Below are positions 44,903 through 55,313 of a stretch of DNA of 64,000 nt, in pieces (the first letter of the stretch is position 1; every line of letters begins with the position of its first letter). The position numbers and the translations under genes are program-made. Below the pieces are notes generated by a model. That model had not been told where the DNA came from. It did not search any database and saw nothing but the letters and a program-made list of their open reading frames with translations. Source of the stretch: DATMGU01 sp035555315 (GTDB lineage: Bacteria > Pseudomonadota > Alphaproteobacteria > ATCC43930 > CGMCC-115725); contig DATMGU010000073.1 in the NCBI GenBank assembly GCA_035555315.1, forward strand, positions 21,935 through 85,934, given 5' to 3'.

Positions 44903-44994
44903 GCCACCTATTTGTTAATACGCTGCCGGCCCCAAACCCTCAATGCCAGAGGAAAGCGAGGAGCGTGAGAAATAGGCAAAGGTGTCCCACATCT
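44899..44994. repeat. 96-bp direct repeat, copy B
   Basis: Second copy of the 96-bp unit, same orientation as copy A and 2,908 bp to its right. It begins CGGGGCCACCTATTTGTTAA and ends TCCCACATCT. The AGCGAGGAGCGTGAGAAAT core is unchanged. The 299-bp gap between the VOC gene and ridA contains this repeat and nothing else I can support. Confidence 0.75.
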
Positions 44995-45086
44995 CGACCG
45001 CATCTCACGCGGGCTATCACTGACAATCCGAACCGCTCGGGCACCGGGCGGAAGCGCGCGGCGTCATCCGCCGTCCCCGCCCCCGG

Positions 45087-45473
45087 TCAGGCCGGCGTCA
45101 AATCCACGATCATCTCGATCTCCAGCAGGCATTCCGGCGCATAGAGCGCCGACACGCCCAGCAGCGAGGATGCCGGCGGGGCCGCCGCCCCGAACATCGC
45201 GAGGCGATCGGCCCGCACGATAGCGGTCTTCGCCGCATCGAGGTCGACGATGAAGGTGGTGAGCTTGATCACCTGTGCCGGCTTGGCGCCCAACCCGTCG
45301 AGGACCGCCGCGAGATTGGCATGGACCTGCCGGCTCTGCGCCGAGAAATCACCCGCCCCGACAAAGGCGCCATCCGGCGCCATCGCGATTTGCCCCGATA
45401 CGAAAGCGAGCTTGCCGCCGCCGGTGATGACGGTTTGGGAGTAGCCATAGGGAGTAGGATGACGGTGTTCCAT
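45087..45473 (-). CDS. RidA/YjgF/YER057c/UK114 family protein
   Basis: A 128-residue RidA-family protein. GGKLAFVSGQIAMAPDGAFV, NLAAVLDGLGAKPAQVIKLT and the C-terminal APECLLEIEMIVDL are family features. RidA proteins hydrolyse reactive enamine/imine intermediates. The Arg that binds carboxylates in canonical RidA (near residue 105) is not obvious (YAPECLLEIE), so it may belong to a sister subgroup with other substrates. Confidence 0.85.
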   Translation of the reverse strand: MEHRHPTPYGYSQTVITGGGKLAFVSGQIAMAPDGAFVGAGDFSAQSRQVHANLAAVLDGLGAKPAQVIKLTTFIVDLDAAKTAIVRADRLAMFGAAAPPASSLLGVSALYAPECLLEIEMIVDLTPA

Positions 45474-45536
45474 CCGGCGAGGCTAGCATGGTAGCGGCGG
45501 TGTTGTCAGGGGCGACTACCCGCAGTGGTTGCCCCC

Positions 45537-46247
45537 TCACCCACCCGCCGTCCGCTCCGCGCACATCAGCCGGTACCCCACCCCCGTCTCCGTCCGGATG
45601 AGTTCCGGCTGGTCGACCCGGTCCTCCAGCTTCTGGCGCAGGGCGCGGATATAGACGCGCAGGTATTGGATGTCGTCGATCTTGGCCGGACCCCAGATCG
45701 CCTTCAGGATGTATTGGTGGGTCAGGATCTTGCCCTGGTGTTCGGCCAGCAGGCGCAGCAAATTGTATTCGGTGGGCGACAGCTTCACCACGCTGGCGCC
45801 GCGCTTGACCTCGCGGTTGACCAGGTCGATCGAGACCTCGCCGCATTGCAGCAGCGGGTTCGCCCCCTGCTCCTGCAGGCGGTGGCGCAGGGCTGCGCGG
45901 ATGCGGGCGACCAGCTCGCCCATGCCGAACGGCTTGGTCACATAGTCGTCGGCGCCGAGGTCGAAGGCGGCCACCTTGCTGTCCTCGTCGCCGCGCACCG
46001 ACAGGATGATGATCGGCACAGCCGACGTCTTGCGCACGGCCTCGATCACGGTAAGGCCGCTGGCATCGGGCAATCCCAGATCGAGGATGATGAGGTCGAA
46101 GCTTTCGGCGGCCAGGCGCTTCAGCGCGGCGGCGGCGGTGCCGGCCTCGGTCAGCTCGTAATGCTGGGGCGCCAGGCTGACCTTCAGCAGCCGGCGGATC
46201 TGCGGCTCGTCATCGACGACCAGGATCGACGTGCTGCTATGCGCCAT
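45537..46247 (-). CDS. kdpE: KDP operon response regulator KdpE
   Basis: A 236-residue OmpR-type response regulator. Receiver: VVDDEPQIRRLL, phospho-acceptor Asp56 in LIILDLGLPD, and VTKPFGMGEL. DNA-binding domain: KLSPTEYNLLRLLAEHQG, IWGPAKIDDIQYLRVYIRAL and TETGVGYRL. It activates kdp when K+ is limiting. The ATG at 46247 overlaps the kdpD end by 11 bases, so the pair is co-translated. Confidence 0.95.
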   Translation of the reverse strand: MAHSSTSILVVDDEPQIRRLLKVSLAPQHYELTEAGTAAAALKRLAAESFDLIILDLGLPDASGLTVIEAVRKTSAVPIIILSVRGDEDSKVAAFDLGADDYVTKPFGMGELVARIRAALRHRLQEQGANPLLQCGEVSIDLVNREVKRGASVVKLSPTEYNLLRLLAEHQGKILTHQYILKAIWGPAKIDDIQYLRVYIRALRQKLEDRVDQPELIRTETGVGYRLMCAERTAGG

Positions 46248-48966
46248 CGACCAGCTCCGCCGGGGTGCGCGCGGTGGCCGGCGCCGTCGGCAGCTTGATG
46301 CGGAACAGCGCGCCGGAGCGGTCGAGCCGGTTCTGCGCGCTGATCGTGCCGCCCATCGCCTCGACGAAGCCGCGGCAGATGGCGAGGCCGAGGCCGGTGC
46401 CGGCGCGCCGGTTGTCGCCCTGCTGCAGCCTGGTGAATTTGCTGAAGATCGCGTCCAGCGCTTCGGCCGGGATGCCGGGGCCCTCATCGATGATCTCGAT
46501 GGACATCGTCGCATTGGCGGCCTCGGCGCGGACCTCGACCTTGGTCTCGGGCGGCGCATATTTCGCGGCGTTGTCCAGCAGGTTGAACAGCACCTGCTCC
46601 AGCAGCACCGAATCCACGGCCACCATCGGCAGGTCCTCGGCGATCGCCAGCTCGACCTGATGATGGACGAGCAACCCGGCGGTGCGACGCAGCACCGTGC
46701 CGAACACCTCGCCCACATCCACCGGATCGGCCTTGGGCATGATCCCGCCGGATTCCAGCCTGGTCATGTCGAGGAGGTTGCCGACGAAGCGGTTGAGCCG
46801 CTCCGCCTCGTCCTGGGCGGTTGTGATCAACTCGTCCCGGCTCGGCTTGTCGAACAGATCGCCATAGGTCTTAAGGCTGGTCAGCGCGCCGATGATCGAG
46901 GCGAGCGGCGTGCGCAGGTCGTGGGATACCGAGGTCAGCAGCGCGTTGCGCAGCCGCTCCGTCTCCGCCTGCAGGCGCACCTGATCGACATCCTCGGCCA
47001 GGCGGACCCGCTCGATCGCGACCGCCGCCTGGTCGAGCAGCGCGTCGAGCAGCCGGCGTTCGTCGGGCGACAGCAGCTCCGGCGCCGTGCGATCGACGCC
47101 GACCACGCCGATCGCCCCCTGCCCGGTCTGCAAGGGCAGGAACAGGCGCTTGCCGCCCGGCAGGGTATCGGAGCCGCGACCCGCCGGGTGGTTGTTGCTC
47201 CAGCTCCATTGCGCCGCGGCCATGTCGGCCGAGCCCAGCTCGTCCTCCGGCGGGTAGGAGCCGCGGATGGCGAGGCCGTCCGCGTCCGCCAGCAGGACGA
47301 CGACATCGACCTTCAGCATCACCGCGATCTGATAGGTCACGGTCCACAGCAGATCGTCGAGCGAGCGGATCGCCGCGACCTTGCGGCTGAACGCGTACAT
47401 CTCCTCGGTCTTGCGGTTGCGGTCCGCCGCCGTGCGGGCCTGGCGCTGGGTCACGGCGGTAAGGTTGCTGGTGATCAGCGCCACCAGCAGGAAGAACAGC
47501 AAGGCCACGAAATTCGCCGGATCGGCGATGACGAAGGTGTAGAGCGGCGGCAGGAAGAAGAAGTTATAGGCGACCACGCTCAACAGCGACGAGAAGAGCG
47601 ACGGCCACAGCCCATAGCGCACGGCGCTGCTGAGCACGGCGAGCAGGAAGACCAGGGAAAGGTTGGGCAGCGTCACCACCCGGTCGAGCAGCAGGCAGGC
47701 GCCCGTGGCCAGCGCCACCATGACCGTGCTCGCGGCATAGGCGACCGGATCGACCGCGCTGCGCAGGCCGGCGGTGATCGGGACGATCCGCGACTTGCCC
47801 TCGGCGGGCTCCGCCGCCTCGTCGCCGGCGATGACATGCACGCTGATATTGCCGGAATGCCGGATCAGCTTATGGACGATCGACCCCCGGACCAGCACGA
47901 ACCAGCGCGACCGCTCGGCCTTGCCGATGACGATATGGGTGACGTTCTGCGCCCGCGCGAAGCCCAGGATCTCCTCGGCCAGGTCGCGGCCCGAAATGGT
48001 GATGGCCTCGGCTCCCAGCCGTTCCGCCAGCCGCATCTGCTCGGCCAGCTTGTCGCGCTGCTTTTCCGACAGCAGGTAGTGGCGCGGGCCTTCGACGTAG
48101 AGGGCGGTCCATTTGGCGCGCAGCCGGTCGGCCATACGGCGCGCGTAGCGGATGCGGCCGGCGCTGCCGGGGTCGTCGCTGATGCAGACCAGGATGCGCT
48201 CGCCGGCCGCCCAGGGTCCCTCGATCGCATGGGCCTGCATATAGCTCAGCATCTGGTCGTCGACCCGCTGGGCCGTGCGGCGCAGCGCCAGCTCCCGCAA
48301 CGCCGTGAGGTTGCCGGGCGAGAAATAGTGCTTCAGCGCGCGCTGCGCCTGGTCGCGCACATAGACCTTGCCCTCGTGCAGCCGCTTGATCAGCGCCTCG
48401 GGCGTCAAATCGATGACCTCGATCTCGTTGGCGAGGTCGAGCACCCGGTCGGGGATGGTCTCGCGCACCCGGATCCGGGTGATCTGGGCGACGACGTCGT
48501 TCAGGCTTTCCAGATGCTGGATGTTCACCGTCGAATAGACGTCGATGCCGGCCGCCAGCAGTTCCTCGACATCCAGATAGCGCTTGGGATGCCGGCTGCC
48601 CGGCGCGTTGGTGTGGGCCAGCTCGTCGACCAGCACCAGCTTGGGCCGCCGGGCCAACAGCGCGTCGAGGTCCATCTCCTCGATCACGCGGCCTTTATAT
48701 TCGATCTTGAGCCGCGGGATGATGTCGAGGCCGTCGGTCAGCGCGCTGGTCTCGTCCCGGCCATGGGTCTCGACGATGCCGACCACCACATCGACGCCAT
48801 CTGCCAGCTTGGCATGGGCGTTGCGCAGCATCTCGTAGGTCTTGCCAACCCCGGGGGCGGCGCCGAGAAAGATCTTGAACCAGCCGCGACGCTCTGTCTC
48901 CGCCTCGGCAAGCAGGGCATCGGGCGATGGTCGACCGTCCCTTTGCCCCTGATCCTGATCCGTCAT
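46237..48966 (-). CDS. kdpD: Sensor histidine kinase KdpD
   Basis: A 909-residue KdpD. N-terminal KdpD domain with Walker A GAAPGVGKTYEM and VDELAHTNAPGSRH; universal-stress-like domain (~250-380); four closely spaced membrane helices (~400-500); a GAF-type region; HisKA with SVSHDLRTPLASIIGAL; and HATPase with LLDNAAKYAPP and GTGLGLAICRGF. It senses K+ limitation or turgor-related signals and phosphorylates KdpE. It follows kdpC by ~50 bp in the same direction. Confidence 0.96.
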   Translation of the reverse strand: MTDQDQGQRDGRPSPDALLAEAETERRGWFKIFLGAAPGVGKTYEMLRNAHAKLADGVDVVVGIVETHGRDETSALTDGLDIIPRLKIEYKGRVIEEMDLDALLARRPKLVLVDELAHTNAPGSRHPKRYLDVEELLAAGIDVYSTVNIQHLESLNDVVAQITRIRVRETIPDRVLDLANEIEVIDLTPEALIKRLHEGKVYVRDQAQRALKHYFSPGNLTALRELALRRTAQRVDDQMLSYMQAHAIEGPWAAGERILVCISDDPGSAGRIRYARRMADRLRAKWTALYVEGPRHYLLSEKQRDKLAEQMRLAERLGAEAITISGRDLAEEILGFARAQNVTHIVIGKAERSRWFVLVRGSIVHKLIRHSGNISVHVIAGDEAAEPAEGKSRIVPITAGLRSAVDPVAYAASTVMVALATGACLLLDRVVTLPNLSLVFLLAVLSSAVRYGLWPSLFSSLLSVVAYNFFFLPPLYTFVIADPANFVALLFFLLVALITSNLTAVTQRQARTAADRNRKTEEMYAFSRKVAAIRSLDDLLWTVTYQIAVMLKVDVVVLLADADGLAIRGSYPPEDELGSADMAAAQWSWSNNHPAGRGSDTLPGGKRLFLPLQTGQGAIGVVGVDRTAPELLSPDERRLLDALLDQAAVAIERVRLAEDVDQVRLQAETERLRNALLTSVSHDLRTPLASIIGALTSLKTYGDLFDKPSRDELITTAQDEAERLNRFVGNLLDMTRLESGGIMPKADPVDVGEVFGTVLRRTAGLLVHHQVELAIAEDLPMVAVDSVLLEQVLFNLLDNAAKYAPPETKVEVRAEAANATMSIEIIDEGPGIPAEALDAIFSKFTRLQQGDNRRAGTGLGLAICRGFVEAMGGTISAQNRLDRSGALFRIKLPTAPATARTPAELVDGA

Positions 48967-49015
48967 CGGCGCCCTGTTCCCTAAAGACTAGCCCGGCGTG
49001 GCGCCAAGCTACTCC

Positions 49016-49627
49016 TTATTGAGCAGCATCCAGCGCAAGATTCAATTTCAGAACGTTGACGCGCGGCTCGCCGAAGATGCCGAGGGTCCGTCCCTCGGTC
49101 GCGGCGTCGACCAGTTCCTTGACCTTATCCGCCGAGATGCCGCGGACCCGCGCCACCCGCGCCACCTGGAAGGCGGCACCGGCCGGGGTGATATGGGGAT
49201 CGAGGCCGCTGGCCGAGGTGGTCACCAGATCGACCGGCACCCCCGCTTGGTTTACGGGCGTGTCGTTCTCAGCCTTCAGCTTCTCCGTGTCGCCCTTGAC
49301 CCGCTCGATCAAATCCTTGCTGGTCGGACCGGCGTTCGAGGCGCCCGAATTGCCCGCGTTATAAGGCGATGGGACGGTCTTGGTGGCGTCGGCCGGATCG
49401 GTGTCGGTGGTCGCCGAGAGACGGCCGTGGAAATACTTGTCGTCGGCGAAGGTCTGGCCGATCAGCTCGGAGCCGATGACTTTGCCGTCCTTCTCGATCA
49501 GGCTGCCGGCCGCTTGGCGCGGAAAGACGATCTGGGCGATGCCGGTCATGGCGAGGGGATAGATCAGCCCGGTGATCACGGTGAGCGCCACCAACAGAAT
49601 GATGGCCGGACGAAGTTCCTTTAGCAT
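49016..49627 (-). CDS. kdpC: Potassium-transporting ATPase KdpC subunit
   Basis: A 203-residue KdpC with one N-terminal membrane helix (AIILLVALTVITGLIYPLAM), QAAGSLIEKDGKVIGSELIG and the C-terminal ASGLDPHITPAGA and GEPRVNVLKLNLAL motifs. It is the small stabilising subunit of the KdpFABC pump. AAGGA precedes the ATG. A 122-bp gap, unusual in this operon, separates it from kdpB and contains a REP-like hairpin. Confidence 0.95.
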   Translation of the reverse strand: MLKELRPAIILLVALTVITGLIYPLAMTGIAQIVFPRQAAGSLIEKDGKVIGSELIGQTFADDKYFHGRLSATTDTDPADATKTVPSPYNAGNSGASNAGPTSKDLIERVKGDTEKLKAENDTPVNQAGVPVDLVTTSASGLDPHITPAGAAFQVARVARVRGISADKVKELVDAATEGRTLGIFGEPRVNVLKLNLALDAAQ

Positions 49628-49663
49628 CTCAATATTCCTTAGGGTGTCTGCCCTGATTTTCTC

Positions 49664-49687
49664 CTCTCCGCCCCGAGGGGCGGAGAG
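49664..49687. repeat. Perfect 11-bp hairpin, REP-like copy 2, between kdpB and kdpC
   Basis: CTCTCCGCCCC-ga-GGGGCGGAGAG, an 11-bp perfect stem with a two-base turn, followed by a GGGTGAGGTGGGG stretch. The same kind of GGGAGAGGG/GGTGAGGG sequence is found at 38.25 kb. It lies inside the operon; a structure this stable could protect the upstream kdpFAB mRNA or lower expression of kdpCDE. Confidence 0.6.
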
Positions 49688-49749
49688 GCCGGGTGAGGTG
49701 GGGGTGTTTCAACGCGACGGGTATCGCCTGTGGCACATCGTCGGAGCCA

Positions 49750-51834
<2,085 letters not shown>

Positions 51835-51868
51835 TTCAATGTCCAGATGCTAAAAGTCAAAGCCGAGG

Positions 51869-53596
51869 CTAAAACGCGGTGCCGGCGGTCATCGCCAGAT
51901 GCTCGACCACCGGTCCCAGCGCCAGGGCCGGGAAGAAGGTCAGGCCGCCGACGATGACGATCACGCCGATCAGCAACGACACGAACAGCGGGCCGTCGGT
52001 CGGGAAGGTGCCGACCGATGGCGGCACCAGCTTCTTCGCCGCGAGCGACCCCGCCACCGCCAGCATCGGCACGATGAACATGAAGCGGCCGACGAACATC
52101 GCGATGGTCAGCGTCACGTTGTAGAAGATCGTGTTCGCCGAGATGCCCGCGAAGGCGCTGCCGTTGTTCCCGGTCGCCGACGAATAGGCGTAGAGGATCT
52201 CGCTGAAGCCGTGCGGCCCCTGATTGGCCGTGCCGGCCAGACCGTCCGGCACCACCGTCGCGATCGCGGCGAAGACCAGGATCGACAGCGGCAGGACCAG
52301 GATGGCCAGCACGCTCATCTTGACTTCCTTGGCCTCGATCTTTTTGCCGAGATATTCGGGTGTGCGTCCGACCATCAGCCCGGCGACGAACACCGCGATG
52401 ATGGCGAAGAGCAGCATGCCGTACATGCCCGACCCGACGCCGCCGAAGATGATCTCGCCCAGTTGGATATTGATCATCGGGATCATGCCGGCGAGCGGCA
52501 GGAAGCTGTCATGCATGGCATTGACGGCGCCGCAGGAGGTGTCGGTCGTCGCCGTGGCGAAGATCGCCGAGTCGACGATGCCGAACCGGGTCTCCTTGCC
52601 TTCCATGTTGCCGCCGGCCTGCATCGACGAGGCGGTCTGATCGACGCCCAGCGACGCGAAAGCCGGGTTGCCGCCGGCTTCCACCGGGTAGACGACGAAC
52701 AGGCCGACCAGGAACAGGATGCCCATGACGCCGAAAATCGCCCAGCCCTGACGCTGGCTGCCGACCATCCGCCCGAACACGTTGGTGAGGGCGGCGCCGA
52801 TCGAGAAGATCGAGATCATCTCGATGAAATTCGTCAGCGGCGTCGGGTTCTCGAAGGGATGCGCCGAATTGGCGTTGAAGAAACCGCCACCATTCGTGCC
52901 GAACATCTTGATCGCTTCCTGCGAGGCGACCGGCCCCTGGGCGATGGTCTGCTTAGCGCCCTCCAGGGTCACGACATCGGTATAGGCGGCGAGGTTCTGC
53001 GGCACGCCCTGCCAGACCAGGAACAGCGCATAGACGATCGAGATCGGCAGCAGGATATAGAGAACGCAGCGGACCAGATCGACCCAGAAATTGCCGACCG
53101 TCTTCGATGACCGGCGGGCGAAGCCGCGGATCAGCGCCATGGCCAGCGCGATACCGGTCGCCGCCGACGCGAAATTGTGCACGGTGAGCCCAGCCATCTG
53201 CGTCAGATAGCTCATGGTGGTTTCCGGCGTGTAGGACTGCCAGTTCGTGTTGGTCACGAAGCTCATCGAGGTGTTGAGCGCCAGATCCGGCGTCACCGCC
53301 GACTGCCCCGCCGGATTGAGCGGCAGCAGATCCTGGAACCGCTGCAACGCATAGAGCGACAGCACGCCGACCAGGCTGAAGGCCAGCATGGCAACGCCAT
53401 AGACGATCCAATGCTGCTCCTCGTCGCGTTTGACGCCGGAGATCTTGTAAAGGCCGATTTCGATCGGCCGGAGGATCGGCGACAGCAGCGTGCGCTCGCC
53501 CGCGAACACCCGGGTGATGTAACCGCCGAACGGTTTGGTCAGGGCGATGATGACCGCGCAAAAGACCGCGATCTGCAGAATACCATTGAACGTCAT
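51869..53596 (-). CDS. kdpA: Potassium-transporting ATPase KdpA subunit
   Basis: A 575-residue K+-binding channel-like subunit. Selectivity-filter-like loops include NTSMSFVTNTNWQSY, GTNGGGFFNANSAHPFENP, and TDTSCGAVNAMHDS, and the C-terminal GNNGSAFAGISANT. KdpA forms the K+ path in the inner membrane, driven by KdpB. The ATG at 53596 is 61 bp after the kdpF stop. Confidence 0.97.
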   Translation of the reverse strand: MTFNGILQIAVFCAVIIALTKPFGGYITRVFAGERTLLSPILRPIEIGLYKISGVKRDEEQHWIVYGVAMLAFSLVGVLSLYALQRFQDLLPLNPAGQSAVTPDLALNTSMSFVTNTNWQSYTPETTMSYLTQMAGLTVHNFASAATGIALAMALIRGFARRSSKTVGNFWVDLVRCVLYILLPISIVYALFLVWQGVPQNLAAYTDVVTLEGAKQTIAQGPVASQEAIKMFGTNGGGFFNANSAHPFENPTPLTNFIEMISIFSIGAALTNVFGRMVGSQRQGWAIFGVMGILFLVGLFVVYPVEAGGNPAFASLGVDQTASSMQAGGNMEGKETRFGIVDSAIFATATTDTSCGAVNAMHDSFLPLAGMIPMINIQLGEIIFGGVGSGMYGMLLFAIIAVFVAGLMVGRTPEYLGKKIEAKEVKMSVLAILVLPLSILVFAAIATVVPDGLAGTANQGPHGFSEILYAYSSATGNNGSAFAGISANTIFYNVTLTIAMFVGRFMFIVPMLAVAGSLAAKKLVPPSVGTFPTDGPLFVSLLIGVIVIVGGLTFFPALALGPVVEHLAMTAGTAF

Positions 53597-53653
53597 GAGA
53601 ATGTTCCTAGGGCCACCATGGCGGGGGCGATGGGTTCGGGCGGATTAGACCAA

Positions 53654-53668
53654 AGCGCTAAAAGCGCT
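53654..53668. promoter_or_regulatory. AGCGCT-AAA-AGCGCT hairpin at kdpF stop
   Basis: A six-base inverted repeat with a three-base loop (53654-53659 and 53663-53668) that includes the kdpF stop codon. It may only reflect base composition, but it lies between kdpF and kdpA, where a hairpin could tune the ratio of the two products. Confidence 0.3.
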
Positions 53669-53747
53669 CCGGCCGAATCAGCGCGTAGATCAAATACGCC
53701 GTGAGGCCGATCGAAACGGCACCACCCAAGATGAGATCGAATAGCAA
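53658..53747 (-). CDS. kdpF: Potassium-transporting ATPase KdpF subunit
   Basis: A 29-residue single-helix peptide: LFDLILGGAVSIGLTAYLIY followed by ALIRPERF. The closing LIRPE(R/K)F motif is the KdpF hallmark. The start is TTG at 53747 with an excellent AGGAGG ribosome site. It stabilises the KdpFABC complex and stands in its usual place before kdpA. Confidence 0.88.
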   Translation of the reverse strand: MLFDLILGGAVSIGLTAYLIYALIRPERF

Positions 53748-53757
53748 GGCGTCCTCC

Positions 53758-53841
53758 TCAAACTCGATCGCAACCATTGAGATAGGCGATCGAAACGACA
53801 AACAAGCCGACCGTCAGGGCCAGCCAAAACACGTCGAACAT
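53758..53841 (-). CDS. Small membrane protein upstream of kdpF
   Basis: A 27-residue peptide with one membrane helix (FDVFWLALTVGLFVVSIAYL) and a NGCDRV tail. Short peptides ending in GCDR-type motifs occur upstream of kdpF/kdpA in other bacteria. Its TGA stop forms the first bases of the kdpF ribosome site, so the two are likely to be translationally coupled. Start ATG at 53841; GGAG lies 12 nt upstream. Function unknown, perhaps another small Kdp-associated subunit. Confidence 0.6.
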   Translation of the reverse strand: MFDVFWLALTVGLFVVSIAYLNGCDRV

Positions 53842-53933
53842 CTGGTGCGAACTCCGGAAACAACGGAACCTATTGGATCCACCGCCATTCTCTAGGTCCG
53901 AACGCACTAAAAAAGCGATACGCGGAACTTCAG

Positions 53934-53957
53934 CAAAAAATAAAAATTTCATAAAAG
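53934..53957 (-). promoter_or_regulatory. T-rich block upstream of kdp, candidate KdpE-binding region
   Basis: On the minus strand this reads as a T-rich run (TTTTATGAAATTTTTATTTT and more), roughly 90 bp before the first small ORF of the kdp operon. KdpE sites in other bacteria are T-rich tracts upstream of kdpFABC. Such a tract stands out strongly in this GC-rich window. Assignment by analogy only. Confidence 0.35.
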
Positions 53958-54016
53958 AGATGCCGCGGAGGTCGCCCAAGACAGGGGAAAGACCATTATG
54001 GACAATTCTGCATTTA

Positions 54017-54038
54017 GTTATTTTTTATTGAAAATAAC
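54017..54038. other. AT-rich 8-bp hairpin upstream of the barrel gene
   Basis: GTTATTTT-ttattg-AAAATAAC, a perfect 8-bp inverted repeat in the AT-rich segment 53930-54118 between the divergent kdp operon and the outer-membrane gene. It could be an operator or a leader structure. The remainder of this segment holds no gene I can support. Confidence 0.35.
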
Positions 54039-54118
54039 CAAAATTCGTATGGATTTTTTACGTCATATTTCGGCTTTATTTCAATGCGCGGCCAAGCGTA
54101 TCTTCAAATGGATCTTAT

Positions 54119-55030
54119 ATGTTTATCAAGTCGCCCAAAACCGCGGGCACGCGGTCTGCTTCCCTTGCCGCCAGTTCGATGGTCGCTGGCGCTCTTCTCA
54201 CTGTAGGCTGGTGCGACGTCGCCGCCGCGGACGACCCGGCGCCGGACAAGAGCGGCTATACCCTGTTCAACCCGACGCCGACTGATCAGATGCGGGCGTT
54301 CAGCACCGATCGGCCGAACAAGTCGAGTTCGCCCTACACCGTCGATGCCGGGCATTTTCAGTATGAAACCGATCTCTTCAACGAGACCTATGATCACTGG
54401 AGCAAGGGCGGCGTCTCCACCAAGTCGTTCCAGTTCGCCGACCCGGTCCTGAAGCTGGGCATCACCAATGACATCGATTTCGAGCTGGGCCTCACCGGCT
54501 ATGCCTACACCAAGAGCGTCAGCCGCTCGACCAGCACCGTGCTCAACAAGGCCCAAGGCTTTGGCGACATCGTGCCGCGCGTCAAGGTCAATGTGCTGGG
54601 CAACGACAGCGGTGATATCGCCGTCGCGCTCATCCCCTATGTCAAGATCCCGACCGGCGCCCGGAACCTCGGCAACAACCAGGTCGAAGGCGGCTTGGTC
54701 ATCCCGGTGGGCTTCAACCTGCCTTACGACTTCAGCGCCGTCGCCATGACCGAGTTCGACGCCCTGAAGAACGCCAATGACAGCGGCAAGCGTGTCAACT
54801 TCACCAATCTGGTGAATGTCAGCCATACGATCTATGGCGACCTCACCGGCTCGGTGGAACTGGCCTCGGCCGTCGGCACCGATAGCGGCACCCCCGCCGT
54901 TTATACCTTCGACGTGGCGCTGTCCTATCTGCTGACCCCGACACTGCAGATCGATATCGCCAGCTATACCGGCCTCAACCGGGCGGCACCGGATCAGAAC
55001 GTGTATTTCGGCATCTCACAACGTTTCTAG
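54119..55030 (+). CDS. Outer-membrane beta-barrel, phenol-degradation/MetA-type transporter family
   Basis: A 303-residue secreted protein. The signal peptide covers ~1-37 (hydrophobic SMVAGALLTVGW, cleavage near VAAAD). The mature part begins FSTDRPNKSSSPYTVDAGHF and continues as alternating amphipathic beta strands (GFGDIVPRVKVNV, GDIAVALIPYVKIPTG), ending in an aromatic residue (QRF) as outer-membrane barrels do. The pattern fits the 'meta-pathway of phenol degradation' barrel family. It starts 189 bases of AT-rich sequence to the right of the kdp T-rich block and is divergent from kdp. Confidence 0.8.
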   Translation: MFIKSPKTAGTRSASLAASSMVAGALLTVGWCDVAAADDPAPDKSGYTLFNPTPTDQMRAFSTDRPNKSSSPYTVDAGHFQYETDLFNETYDHWSKGGVSTKSFQFADPVLKLGITNDIDFELGLTGYAYTKSVSRSTSTVLNKAQGFGDIVPRVKVNVLGNDSGDIAVALIPYVKIPTGARNLGNNQVEGGLVIPVGFNLPYDFSAVAMTEFDALKNANDSGKRVNFTNLVNVSHTIYGDLTGSVELASAVGTDSGTPAVYTFDVALSYLLTPTLQIDIASYTGLNRAAPDQNVYFGISQRF

Positions 55031-55313
55031 CAAGATCATGGTCGTCTTCGGCCTGATGCTAGGCCTGGTCAGCCGCCGCCACGTGCAGGTTTTTGGCACG
55101 CCGATGTCGGCCGCCGGAGTGGCGGTGATCAAGAAATCACTTTCTTTCCGGACGGACCCTGACCCATTGGGACGAGGCGATGGGCTTTTGCGCGCTGCAT
55201 ATTCTGGCGCGCTTCGTCGGGTGACCCGGCGAGGATAGTCGTCGATTTAAGAATTGCTTCAGCGTGGCGGCGCAGAATGGCGATCTCGGCCATTTTTGCG
55301 ATGAACTGCCCCC

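Noticed and set aside
46231..48984. A ~917-codon open frame antisense to kdpD
   Set aside because: It mirrors kdpD codon for codon in a GC-rich gene. It has low-complexity His/Arg/Asp/Gln-rich composition and no family similarity. KdpD is complete on the other strand.
53998..54285. A plus-strand frame starting at 53998 through the AT-rich leader
   Set aside because: It runs into the signal-peptide region of the barrel gene in another frame. The first ~40 codons lie in AT-rich control DNA and match nothing.
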